From assembly GCA_016874795.1 (NCBI GenBank), contig VGTG01000022.1, forward strand, positions 1-48,419: 48,419 bases of DNA, in the 5' to 3' direction. Position numbers and translations under genes: made by a program. The DNA is from Deltaproteobacteria bacterium. GTDB taxonomy: Bacteria > Desulfobacterota > Binatia > UBA12015. Of this stretch, positions 1-6,177 are shown piece by piece; position 1 is the first letter of the stretch, and each line of letters opens with the position of its first letter. Below the pieces are notes generated by a model. That model was not told the DNA's origin, made no database searches, and saw only the letters and a list, made by a program, of their open reading frames with translations.

Positions 1-159
1 AGTCGTTTCCCGATCCCTCTGCGGACGATCCGCGGCTGGGCGCGGTTGCAGTGCGGGCGGCCTGCTGACGCCCGGCGGCGGATCCCCTGCTCGAAGATGC
101 CAGCGCCGCGGCCGTCGAGGAGAGAAGTACGCGTGGCTGGCCGCATACGTAACGGCGAA
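1..159. other. Decayed sequence without an intact gene
   Basis: No complete reading frame is convincing here. In the third forward frame a short stretch of ordinary-looking coding sequence runs to a TGA at 66-68, continues in the same frame to about 123, and then appears to change frame near the GGAGAGAAG at 118-126. In the shifted frame it reads E-K-Y-A-W-L-A-A-Y-V-T-A-N and stops at a TAG near 161. This looks like the 3' end of a broken gene that enters from outside the window, but no family can be named. It could also be chance in a G+C-rich sequence. Confidence 0.25.
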
Positions 160-453
160 CTAGGCCATTCGACTCTGGAGCGCACTCTGCGCTCCTCCCG
201 CAAACGTTTTGCGCTCACGGATCGCCTCGACTCTCGCTTGCACGTCCGCCGATCGGGCAGAGAGTCCGCTCGAGCACGGAGAGCTCCTTCCGGAGGCGTT
301 CCTGGAGCTCTCGGTCGACACGAGGGGGCAGGGAATCCGAGGTGCGAAGAGATCCTTCGCCGCGAACGAGAGGCCGTCGAGCGGACCCGACGCGAGGGGC
401 GGCACCTCGAACCGCTCGACGAACGCGCTTCCGCTCGCCTCGCCCGCCGCCAT
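160..453 (-). pseudogene. Remnant of an amidase (amidase-signature family) N-terminus
   Basis: The first ~36 codons read like the start of an amidase-signature enzyme (GatA/AtzF-like): A-F-V-E-R-F-E-V-P-P followed by G-P-L-D-G-L-S-F-A-A-K-D-L-F. The Lys in the A-x-K-D segment corresponds to the catalytic Lys of the Ser-cisSer-Lys triad. After K-D-L-F the similarity stops abruptly, and the remaining ~60 codons are low-complexity and unrecognisable, ending at 160. An intact amidase has about 450-500 residues, so this is a truncated, inactive remnant produced by a deletion that removed the glycine/serine-rich core. It lies 20 nt upstream of the thiolase stop codon's position, on the same strand. 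The family identification rests on one motif and is tentative. Confidence 0.4.
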
Positions 454-472
454 CCTCGCGCTCGGCGAGCTC

Positions 473-1666
473 TCAGGCCGCTTCGAAGAGCCCCGCCGCG
501 CCCATGCCGCCGCCGATGCACATCGTGACGATGCCCCAGCGCTTCTTCTGGCGGCGCAGCTCGAGGAGCAGCGTGCCGACCATGCGCGAGCCCGTCATGC
601 CGTACGGATGGCCGATCGAGATCGCGCCGCCGTTCGGATTGAGCTTCGCCGGGTCGATGCCGAGCCTGTCGCGGACGTAGACCGCCTGCGACGCGAACGC
701 CTCGTTCAGCTCGACGATGTCGATGTCGCCGATCTTGAGGCCGTTCCGCTGCAGAAGCTTCGGAATCGCGAACACGGGCCCGATGCCCATCTCGTCCGGC
801 TCGCAGCCCGCGAACACGCAGCCGCGGAAGTAGCCGAGCGGCTCGATGCCGAGCGCCTTCGCGCGGTCCGCCGACATCAGGAGGTTCGCCGAAGCGCCGT
901 CCGAGAACTGCGACGAGTTGCCGGCGGTGACGCTTCCCTCGGGATCGAACGCGCCCCTCAGCGCGCGGAGTCCCTCGATCGTCGTCTCGGCGCGGTTGCA
1001 CTCGTCGCGGTCGACGGTGACGGTCTTCTCGGAGACCTCGCCGGTCGCCTTGTCCTTCACCTGCATCTTCGTGGTGACGGCGAAGATCTCGTCCCTGAAC
1101 TTGCCGGCCTGCTGCGCCGCCGCGGTGCGCTGCTGCGAGGCGAGAGCGAGCTCGTCCTGCGACTCGCGCGAGACGTTGTACCGCTTCGCGACGATCTCCG
1201 CGGTCTGCCCCATCGGCATGTAGATGTCTTTCTTGTGATCGAGGAGCCAGGGGTTGAACAGGTTGTTCGTGTTGATCTGGTTCTGCAGCATCGTGATCGA
1301 CTCGAGACCGCCGACGATCACCGCGTCCGCGCCCTCGGCCTGCACCATGTGCGCGCCGGCCATCACCGCGTTCAGACCGGAGGAGCAGAAGCGGCTCACC
1401 GTGGAGCCCGCGACCGTCACCGGAAGGCCGGCCATCACGGCGACGTTCCGTCCGACGTTGAAGCCCTGCGGGCCTTCCGAGAAGCCGGTGCCCATCACGC
1501 AGTCGTCGATCTCGGCGGGGTCGAGCTTCGGCGTTTTCTCGATGACCTTCTTCACGGCCTGCGCCGCGAGGTCGTCCGGGCGGGTCATGTTGAAGGAGCC
1601 TCGGAACGACTTGGCCATGCCGGTCCGTGCCGTGGCCACGATCACACAATCGCGCTTGCTCGCCAT
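473..1666 (-). CDS. Acetyl-CoA C-acyltransferase (thiolase)
   Basis: This 397-residue enzyme is a standard-length type II thiolase. It catalyses thiolytic cleavage of 3-oxoacyl-CoA in beta-oxidation, or the reverse acetoacetyl-CoA condensation. The nucleophilic Cys sits at about residue 94 in S-R-F-C-S-S-G-L. The C-terminal signature N-x-N-G-G-A-I-S-I-G-H-P carries the catalytic His, and V-T-M-C-I-G-G-G-M-G carries the second catalytic Cys. The start is the ATG at 1664-1666 because a GGAGG lies just upstream of it; a longer frame upstream has no family similarity. It is transcribed away from dtd across a 105-nt divergent gap. The sequence does not settle chain-length preference. The acyl-CoA dehydrogenase, CoA-transferase and MaoC genes at 29-32 kb suggest a fatty-acid-degrading host. 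Confidence 0.93.
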   Translation of the reverse strand: MASKRDCVIVATARTGMAKSFRGSFNMTRPDDLAAQAVKKVIEKTPKLDPAEIDDCVMGTGFSEGPQGFNVGRNVAVMAGLPVTVAGSTVSRFCSSGLNAVMAGAHMVQAEGADAVIVGGLESITMLQNQINTNNLFNPWLLDHKKDIYMPMGQTAEIVAKRYNVSRESQDELALASQQRTAAAQQAGKFRDEIFAVTTKMQVKDKATGEVSEKTVTVDRDECNRAETTIEGLRALRGAFDPEGSVTAGNSSQFSDGASANLLMSADRAKALGIEPLGYFRGCVFAGCEPDEMGIGPVFAIPKLLQRNGLKIGDIDIVELNEAFASQAVYVRDRLGIDPAKLNPNGGAISIGHPYGMTGSRMVGTLLLELRRQKKRWGIVTMCIGGGMGAAGLFEAA

Positions 1667-1771
1667 CTCGTCCTCCGGAGATTCGACTGCTGAGAGTTGC
1701 CGACCGAGCGGGCGCCCGGCTGCGCAGGAAGGCTCGCAGTTGGGCTGCGGGGATGCAAGTTTGTCCGAAGC

Positions 1772-2206
1772 ATGCGGGCCGTCGTCCAGCGCGTACGCGA
1801 AGCTCACGTCGACGTGGACGGCGAGACCGTCGGCAGGATCGGCACGGGCCTCCTCGTCCTCGTCGGCGTCGGTCACGAGGACGACGCGGACACGGCGACG
1901 GCGCTCGCGACGCGCCTCGTCCACCTGCGGATCTTCGACGACGAGAGCGGCCGCATGAACCGCTCGCTCCTCGACGTTGGCGGCGAGATGCTCGTCGTCT
2001 CGCAGTTCACGCTCTGGGGCGAGGTGACGTCCGGGCGACGGCCGTCGTGGAGCCGTGCCGCGCCCGGCGAGAAGGCGGAGCCGCTCTGCCGCGAATTCGC
2101 GGACGCGGTCCGGGCCTTCGGCCTGACGGTCGCGGAGGGCCGCTTCGGCGCGAGCATGGACGTTCACCTCGTCAATCAGGGGCCGGTGACGCTGCTCTTC
2201 ACGTAA
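1772..2206 (+). CDS. dtd: D-aminoacyl-tRNA deacylase
   Basis: This 144-residue protein matches the usual ~145-residue DTD fold. DTD hydrolyses D-aminoacyl-tRNA and so keeps D-amino acids out of translation. It begins M-R-A-V-V-Q-R-V and carries the two defining motifs: S-Q-F-T-L-W-G at about 77-83 and N-Q-G-P-V-T near the C-terminus (canonical N-x-G-P-V-T, the Gly-cisPro motif that excludes L-amino acids). The ATG at 1772 was chosen because the family N-terminus starts exactly there; an in-frame start at 1697 adds an unrelated leader. The phosphatase-like gene follows after 25 nt and fumC after that, so the three may be co-transcribed. Confidence 0.96.
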   Translation: MRAVVQRVREAHVDVDGETVGRIGTGLLVLVGVGHEDDADTATALATRLVHLRIFDDESGRMNRSLLDVGGEMLVVSQFTLWGEVTSGRRPSWSRAAPGEKAEPLCREFADAVRAFGLTVAEGRFGASMDVHLVNQGPVTLLFT

Positions 2207-2231
2207 GCCGTCCGGTGGGCGAAGATCAGAC

Positions 2232-2804
2232 ATGGCTGGACGCTCCTGGTCGGGACTCTCCCATCCGTTCATGCGACCCGCGGGGCGCCCGGGCATCTCG
2301 CTGGTGCTCGACGATCGCCTGCTCGTCGGCGAGTACTTGACGCCTGACGACATCGCCTGGGTCCGGAGCGAGCACGGGATCGACGCCGTGTTGTCGCTCC
2401 AGGAGGACGCCGACCTCGCCTACAAGGGCGTCGATCGGCGCCGTCTCGAGCAGGCGTACGCGGACGCGAGCGTCGCCCTGCATCGCTTTCCGGTGACGGA
2501 CGGCGACACCGCGGACCTCGCCGACTCGCTGCCCCGGATCGTGGACACGCTGCACGGGCTTCTCGAAGCGGGCCTCCGCGTGTACGTGCACTGCAACGCC
2601 GGCTTCAACCGGGCTCCGACCGTCGCGATCGCGTATCTGCACGTCCACCACGGTCTCTCGATCGGGGAGGCGCACGATCTCGTGAAGAGCAAGCGCGCCT
2701 GCGCGCCGTACTTGACGTCGATCAACACCGCGTACCGCCGGGACGAGCCGGACGAGCCGGACGAGCCGGACGAGCCGGACGAGCCGGACGGGACGGGCGG
2801 GTGA
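2232..2804 (+). CDS. Dual-specificity protein phosphatase-like protein with a (DEP)5 tail
   Basis: This 190-residue protein has the Cys-phosphatase signature V-H-C-N-A-G-F-N-R-A-P-T, with nucleophile Cys121 and phosphate-binding Arg127. An Asp in F-P-V-T-D-G-D (about residue 90) is placed to be the general acid. The family dephosphorylates Ser/Thr/Tyr phosphoproteins or other phosphate esters; the substrate here is unknown. The ATG at 2232 is the first in frame. A later Met at 2271 is possible because the first ~15 residues look unconserved. The C-terminus is an Asp-Glu-Pro repeat of five units encoded by a perfect 9-bp tandem repeat, which looks like replication slippage and is probably disordered. 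The stop overlaps a GTG that is not used by fumC. Confidence 0.8.
   Translation: MAGRSWSGLSHPFMRPAGRPGISLVLDDRLLVGEYLTPDDIAWVRSEHGIDAVLSLQEDADLAYKGVDRRRLEQAYADASVALHRFPVTDGDTADLADSLPRIVDTLHGLLEAGLRVYVHCNAGFNRAPTVAIAYLHVHHGLSIGEAHDLVKSKRACAPYLTSINTAYRRDEPDEPDEPDEPDEPDGTGG
2742..2786 (+). repeat. 9-bp tandem repeat GACGAGCCG, five perfect copies
   Basis: Five exact copies of GACGAGCCG run in frame and encode Asp-Glu-Pro five times at the C-terminus of the phosphatase-like protein. Because the unit is a multiple of three, copy-number changes keep the frame and only change the length of an acidic tail. Confidence 0.95.
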
Positions 2805-2824
2805 CGGCGAAGGAGGCTTCGCGG

Positions 2825-4219
2825 ATGAAGACCCGAATCGAGAGCGACAGCCTGGGGCCGGTCGAGGTCCCCTCGGGAGCCTACTGGGGCGCGCAGACGC
2901 AGCGCGCCGTGGAGAACTTCCCGGTCTCGGGCCAGCGCTTCCCGCGGCGCTTCCTGCAGGCGCTCGGGCTGATCAAGTGGGCGGCGGCGGTCGAGAACGA
3001 AGCGCGCGGCGACCTCGCTCCGGAGCTCGCGCGGGCGATCGTCGAGGCGGCGGAGGAGGTGATCTCCGGCGAGCGCGACGCCGATTTTCCGCTCGACGTC
3101 TTCCAGACCGGCTCGGGCACCTCGACGAACATGAACGCGAACGAGGTGATCTCGAACCGCGCGATCGAGCTGCTCGGCGGCGAGGTCGGCAGCAAGAAGC
3201 CGGTCCACCCGAACGACCACGTCAACATGGGCCAGTCGTCGAACGACGTGATCCCGACGGCGACACACCTGGCGGCGCTCCTGGCGATCGAGGACGACCT
3301 CGTGCCCGCCTTGCGGCGGCTGCATGCGAGCCTCGCGCGGAAGGCGGAAGAGACCGCGGGCTTCGTGAAGACGGGACGGACGCACCTGATGGACGCGGCG
3401 CCCGTCACGCTCGGCCAGGAGCTCTCCGGCTACGCGGCGCAGATCGAGCACGGCATTCGCCGCGTCGAATCGACGAAGGCTCGTCTCGCGGAGCTCGCGC
3501 TCGGCGGCACCGCGGTCGGAACCGGCCTCAACGCGTCGCCGGGCTGGGCCGCCTCGTTGATCGCGCGCATCGCCGCTCGGACGAAGCTCCCCCTCGTCGA
3601 GGCGCCGAATCACTTCGAAGCGCAGGGCGGCCGCGACGCGTGCGTCGAGGCGAGCAGCGCGCTTCGCACCGTCGCCGTGAGCTTGATGAAGATCGCGAAC
3701 GACCTGCGCTGGCTCGGCTCGGGTCCGCGCGCGGGGCTCGCGGAGATCCAGCTTCCGTCACTGCAGCCCGGGTCCTCGATCATGCCGGGCAAGGTGAACC
3801 CGGTGATCCCGGAGATGTGCCGTCAAGTCGCGGCGCAGGTGATGGGAAACGACGTGGCAGTGGGCGTCGGTGGCGCGCTCGGCGACTTCGAGCTGAACGT
3901 GATGATCCCGGTGATCACGCACAACCTGCTCTCCTCGATGGGTCTGCTCGCGAATGCTTGCCGGCTCCTCGCCGATCGCTGCGTCGACGGGATCGTGGTG
4001 AACGAGGAGCGACTCCAGCGCGACGCGGAGCGGAACCTGCAAGTGGGCGCGGCTCTGAACACGGTCGTCGGCTACGACCGCGCCGGCGAGATCGTCAAGC
4101 AGGCGGTGCAGAGCGATCGCTCGATCCGGGAGGTGGCGGAGGAGGCGGGGATCCTTCCCGCGGACCGCCTCGCGGAGATCCTCGACCCCCGGAAGCTCAC
4201 CCGGGGCGGAAATCTGTAG
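2825..4219 (+). CDS. fumC: Fumarate hydratase, class II
   Basis: This is a full-length (464 residues) class II fumarase, the iron-free homotetrameric TCA-cycle enzyme that interconverts fumarate and malate. Visible features are S-G-T-S-T-N-M-N near 98-105, the substrate-binding H-P-N-D-H-V-N-M-G-Q-S-S-N-D segment near 128-141, T-G-R-T-H-L-M-D-A with His187, and the superfamily signature G-S-S-I-M-P-G-K-V-N-P-V starting at about 316, including the catalytic Ser. The ATG at 2825 is chosen because AAGGAGG at 2810-2816 is ideally spaced. A GTG at 2801 overlapping the previous stop is in frame but has no Shine-Dalgarno sequence. It lies just downstream of the phosphatase-like gene. Confidence 0.97.
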   Translation: MKTRIESDSLGPVEVPSGAYWGAQTQRAVENFPVSGQRFPRRFLQALGLIKWAAAVENEARGDLAPELARAIVEAAEEVISGERDADFPLDVFQTGSGTSTNMNANEVISNRAIELLGGEVGSKKPVHPNDHVNMGQSSNDVIPTATHLAALLAIEDDLVPALRRLHASLARKAEETAGFVKTGRTHLMDAAPVTLGQELSGYAAQIEHGIRRVESTKARLAELALGGTAVGTGLNASPGWAASLIARIAARTKLPLVEAPNHFEAQGGRDACVEASSALRTVAVSLMKIANDLRWLGSGPRAGLAEIQLPSLQPGSSIMPGKVNPVIPEMCRQVAAQVMGNDVAVGVGGALGDFELNVMIPVITHNLLSSMGLLANACRLLADRCVDGIVVNEERLQRDAERNLQVGAALNTVVGYDRAGEIVKQAVQSDRSIREVAEEAGILPADRLAEILDPRKLTRGGNL

Positions 4220-4234
4220 GATCGCGCTTGTGTG

Positions 4235-4263
4235 CGCGCCACCGTATGAGATACGGAGGCGCG
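4235..4263. promoter_or_regulatory. 29-bp inverted repeat covering the TetR ribosome-binding site
   Basis: Two 13-nt arms (4235-4247 and 4251-4263) pair around a GAG centre with a single A:A mismatch; the core is CCGTAT-GAG-ATACGG. The right arm contains the GGAGG that serves the TetR-family start at 4266. Position directly in front of a TetR gene suggests an autoregulatory operator. The same sequence in RNA would hide the Shine-Dalgarno in a hairpin, so a translational role is the alternative. Confidence 0.55.
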
Positions 4264-4265
4264 TA

Positions 4266-4919
4266 ATGAATCCGGCCATCCATGAGGCGAGCCTATCGGA
4301 GCGGCACCGGGGCACCGGTCGCTCCCTCCGAGCCCACGTGATCCTCGATGCGGCCCTCCGGATCTTCGCGGAGAAAGGCTTCGACGGGACGACGATCTCC
4401 GAGATCGAGAGGGGGGCCGGCCTCGCGGCCGGGAAGGGCGGCTTCTACCGCCACTTCCCCTCGAAGGAAGCGGTGTTCCGGGCGGTCGTCGAGCGCGAGA
4501 TCGAGCGCGTCGCGAGCGAGCAATCCGAGCGTTCGAGCGAGCTCATGCCACCCTCCGTCAGCGCCCGGGACCGCCTTCTGATCGGGATTCGCAGCGCGCT
4601 CGAGAGCCTCGAGCGGCGCGAGGCGTTGATCGCCATGCTGGGACGCGACCCGGACCGTCTCGGGGACCTGCGCGAGCACGTGCGGCGCACGATGCTCGCC
4701 GGCTGGATCGATCTCCAGCGGCTCGAGATCGGAGTCGAGACCGGCCAGAACGGTGCGGCGAAGTCGCAAGATTCGGAGGCGCTCGCGATCATCGCGATCT
4801 CGGCCGTGACCGGGTTCCAAATGCTGAGACGTTTCTTCGGCGATCCGATCAAAGGCGTCGGCGCCGATCGCTTCGCGGTCGCGCTCGCGAGCGCGATGGG
4901 TGCAACGCCCGAGCATTGA
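4266..4919 (+). CDS. TetR/AcrR-family transcriptional regulator
   Basis: This 217-residue protein has an N-terminal TetR-type helix-turn-helix: I-L-D-A-A-L-R-I-F-A-E-K-G-F-D-G-T-T-I-S-E-I at about 20-41, then the recognition-helix region ending G-G-F-Y-R-H-F-P-S-K-E-A at about 53-64. The rest is a helical ligand-binding domain with no recognisable specificity. The start is the ATG at 4266 preceded by GGAGG; an upstream in-frame start at 4230 would run through the inverted repeat. It is 46 nt downstream of fumC and has no obvious partner gene, so its own promoter is the likeliest target. The inverted repeat at 4235-4263 is a candidate operator. Confidence 0.9.
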   Translation: MNPAIHEASLSERHRGTGRSLRAHVILDAALRIFAEKGFDGTTISEIERGAGLAAGKGGFYRHFPSKEAVFRAVVEREIERVASEQSERSSELMPPSVSARDRLLIGIRSALESLERREALIAMLGRDPDRLGDLREHVRRTMLAGWIDLQRLEIGVETGQNGAAKSQDSEALAIIAISAVTGFQMLRRFFGDPIKGVGADRFAVALASAMGATPEH

Positions 4920-4991
4920 AATCGTCCCTTCGAGTCATCCCGAAGCGGAATGGTCGCGCGCGCGGGAGCGTTTTTACGTAATTGACGCTTC

Positions 4992-5150
4992 ATGGGGTGG
5001 ACCGTGATGGGCGTGCTCCTCCAGGCGAACGTCGCGCCCGACGGACAGCTTCCGTACACGGATCAGGTGCTGCAGGACGCTTCGCAGCTCGACGACGCGT
5101 TCCCGTACCTGCAGGCGCCTCTCGCCGGATCCGACGTTCCCTCCACCTGA
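4992..5150 (+). pseudogene. Small ORF resembling the C-terminal tail of a larger protein
   Basis: A 52-codon reading frame starts at an ATG nine nt after an in-frame TGA and ends with F-P-Y-L-Q-A-P-L-A-G-S-D. A tail with F-P-Y-L followed by a Pro/Gly-rich end is typical of DUF4331-type exported proteins, so this may be the last part of a deleted gene of that kind. There is no clear Shine-Dalgarno. It could equally be a small hypothetical gene. The identification is weak. Confidence 0.25.
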
Positions 5151-5158
5151 GTGGGGGG

Positions 5159-5198
5159 CGGGCGGCGCTGCCCTGCTGCGTTCGAGCAGCGCCGCCCG
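5159..5198. terminator. Perfect 13-bp stem-loop between convergent genes
   Basis: CGGGCGGCGCTGC at 5159-5171 pairs exactly with GCAGCGCCGCCCG at 5186-5198 around a 14-nt loop. It lies between the forward-reading region ending at 5150 and the reverse gene ending at 5213. There is no U-tract, so it is either a bidirectional transcript-end hairpin or a simple mRNA 3' stabiliser. Confidence 0.5.
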
Positions 5199-5212
5199 AG
5201 CGTCGACGCGTG

Positions 5213-5989
5213 TCAGGGACGCGCGTCGGCGACCGCCTTGACCCTGGCCGGCGCTTGGTTCCGCCGGACGCGGGGGAAGAGCATTCCGACACTCTTGCGA
5301 TAGCGCTCGTAGCGCTCGCCGTGCGCGTCGACGAGGTCACGCTCCTCGAGCTGGATCGCGACCAGGATGTAGCCGGTCGTCGCGAGAGCGAAGACGAGGT
5401 GCGCGATGCTCATCGTCGGCGTCGCCCAGAAGGCGAGGAGCCATCCGACGTAGAGCGGGTGGCGGACGAAGCGGTAGGGGCCGGGGGTACGGAACGAGAG
5501 GTGCGTGTACGGCCTGCCGATGAGGTGCAGCCACACCTGGCGCAGGCCGAACAGGTCGAAGTGGTTGATCAGGAAGGTGCTGACGAGGACCGTCAGCCAG
5601 CCGACCGCGCAGGTCGCCTGGAGTGCGACGCGAATCGAGGGGCTCGTCACGTCCCACACGATCCCGCCGATCGGCTGCCACTGCCAGAAGAGGAGGATCA
5701 GTGCTGCGCTCGAGGCGAGGACGTAGGTGCTGCGCTCCGCCGGCTCGGGGACGATGCGCGTCCAGGCGCGCTTGAACGCCGGCCGCGCCATGATGCTGTG
5801 CTGCGCCGCGAAGGCGAGGAGGAGGGCCAGGTCGACCGCGAGCGCGAGGCCGATCGAGCCCGTCGCGCCCGAGTCCATCGTCTTCGGGACGACGAGGTTT
5901 CCGACGAAGCCGATCGCGTAGAGAAAGGTCCCGAAGAAGATCGCGTACGAGACCACGCCATAAGCGAACGTCAGGATGCGGCCGAGCAT
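5213..5989 (-). CDS. mddA: Membrane methyltransferase of the MddA/NnrU/isoprenylcysteine-methyltransferase superfamily
   Basis: This 258-residue integral membrane protein has about five or six hydrophobic segments. The C-terminal block is diagnostic for SAM-dependent membrane methyltransferases: F-R-T-P-G-P-Y-R-F-V-R-H-P-L-Y-V-G-W-L at about 178-196, then E-E-R-D-L at about 226-230. Length and pattern agree best with MddA, methanethiol S-methyltransferase, which makes dimethylsulfide from methanethiol; the NnrU and ICMT families are the alternatives. The ATG at 5987-5989 was chosen because a purine-rich GGGCGGAG lies upstream and the first hydrophobic helix starts immediately after it. A longer in-frame extension up to 6148 is mostly the palindromic element. 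The gene stands alone on its strand and is followed by a strong stem-loop. Confidence 0.75.
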   Translation of the reverse strand: MLGRILTFAYGVVSYAIFFGTFLYAIGFVGNLVVPKTMDSGATGSIGLALAVDLALLLAFAAQHSIMARPAFKRAWTRIVPEPAERSTYVLASSAALILLFWQWQPIGGIVWDVTSPSIRVALQATCAVGWLTVLVSTFLINHFDLFGLRQVWLHLIGRPYTHLSFRTPGPYRFVRHPLYVGWLLAFWATPTMSIAHLVFALATTGYILVAIQLEERDLVDAHGERYERYRKSVGMLFPRVRRNQAPARVKAVADARP

Positions 5990-6078
5990 CGCTCCGCCCT
6001 TTCCGGGGGTTTCCCCTGCTCCTTGCCGGTGAAGTCCGGCAGAAGCAGAAGACGAAGGCGATTCCCGGTCCCATTGCG

Positions 6079-6165
6079 AAGGGGGTCCTGTTCGATACGG
6101 CGTATCTGCACCCAGGCTCGCCCCGAGCCTGGGTGCAGATACGCCCAAACGAACCGGACCCCCTT
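6079..6165. repeat. 87-bp dispersed palindrome, copy 1 (family C)
   Basis: The inner arms are a perfect 22-bp inverted repeat (6099-6120 against 6124-6145, containing TATCTGCACCCAGGCTC) with a 3-nt loop. After a short unpaired stretch the outer arms pair again (AAGGGGGTCC at 6079-6088 with GGACCCCCTT at 6156-6165). It sits between the lpd stop codon and the upstream methyltransferase start, where it may end or stabilise transcripts. A second copy with the same core is at 32303-32390. Confidence 0.92.
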
Positions 6166-6177
6166 AGATGTGGGCCC

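Noticed and set aside
2801-2824. GTG at 2801 as the fumC start
   Set aside because: There is no Shine-Dalgarno before it, while AAGGAGG is perfectly spaced for the ATG at 2825, where the family N-terminus begins.
6079-6165. Ordinary rho-independent terminator behind lpd
   Set aside because: No U-tract follows, the stem is far too long, and a second copy lies in a divergent promoter region.
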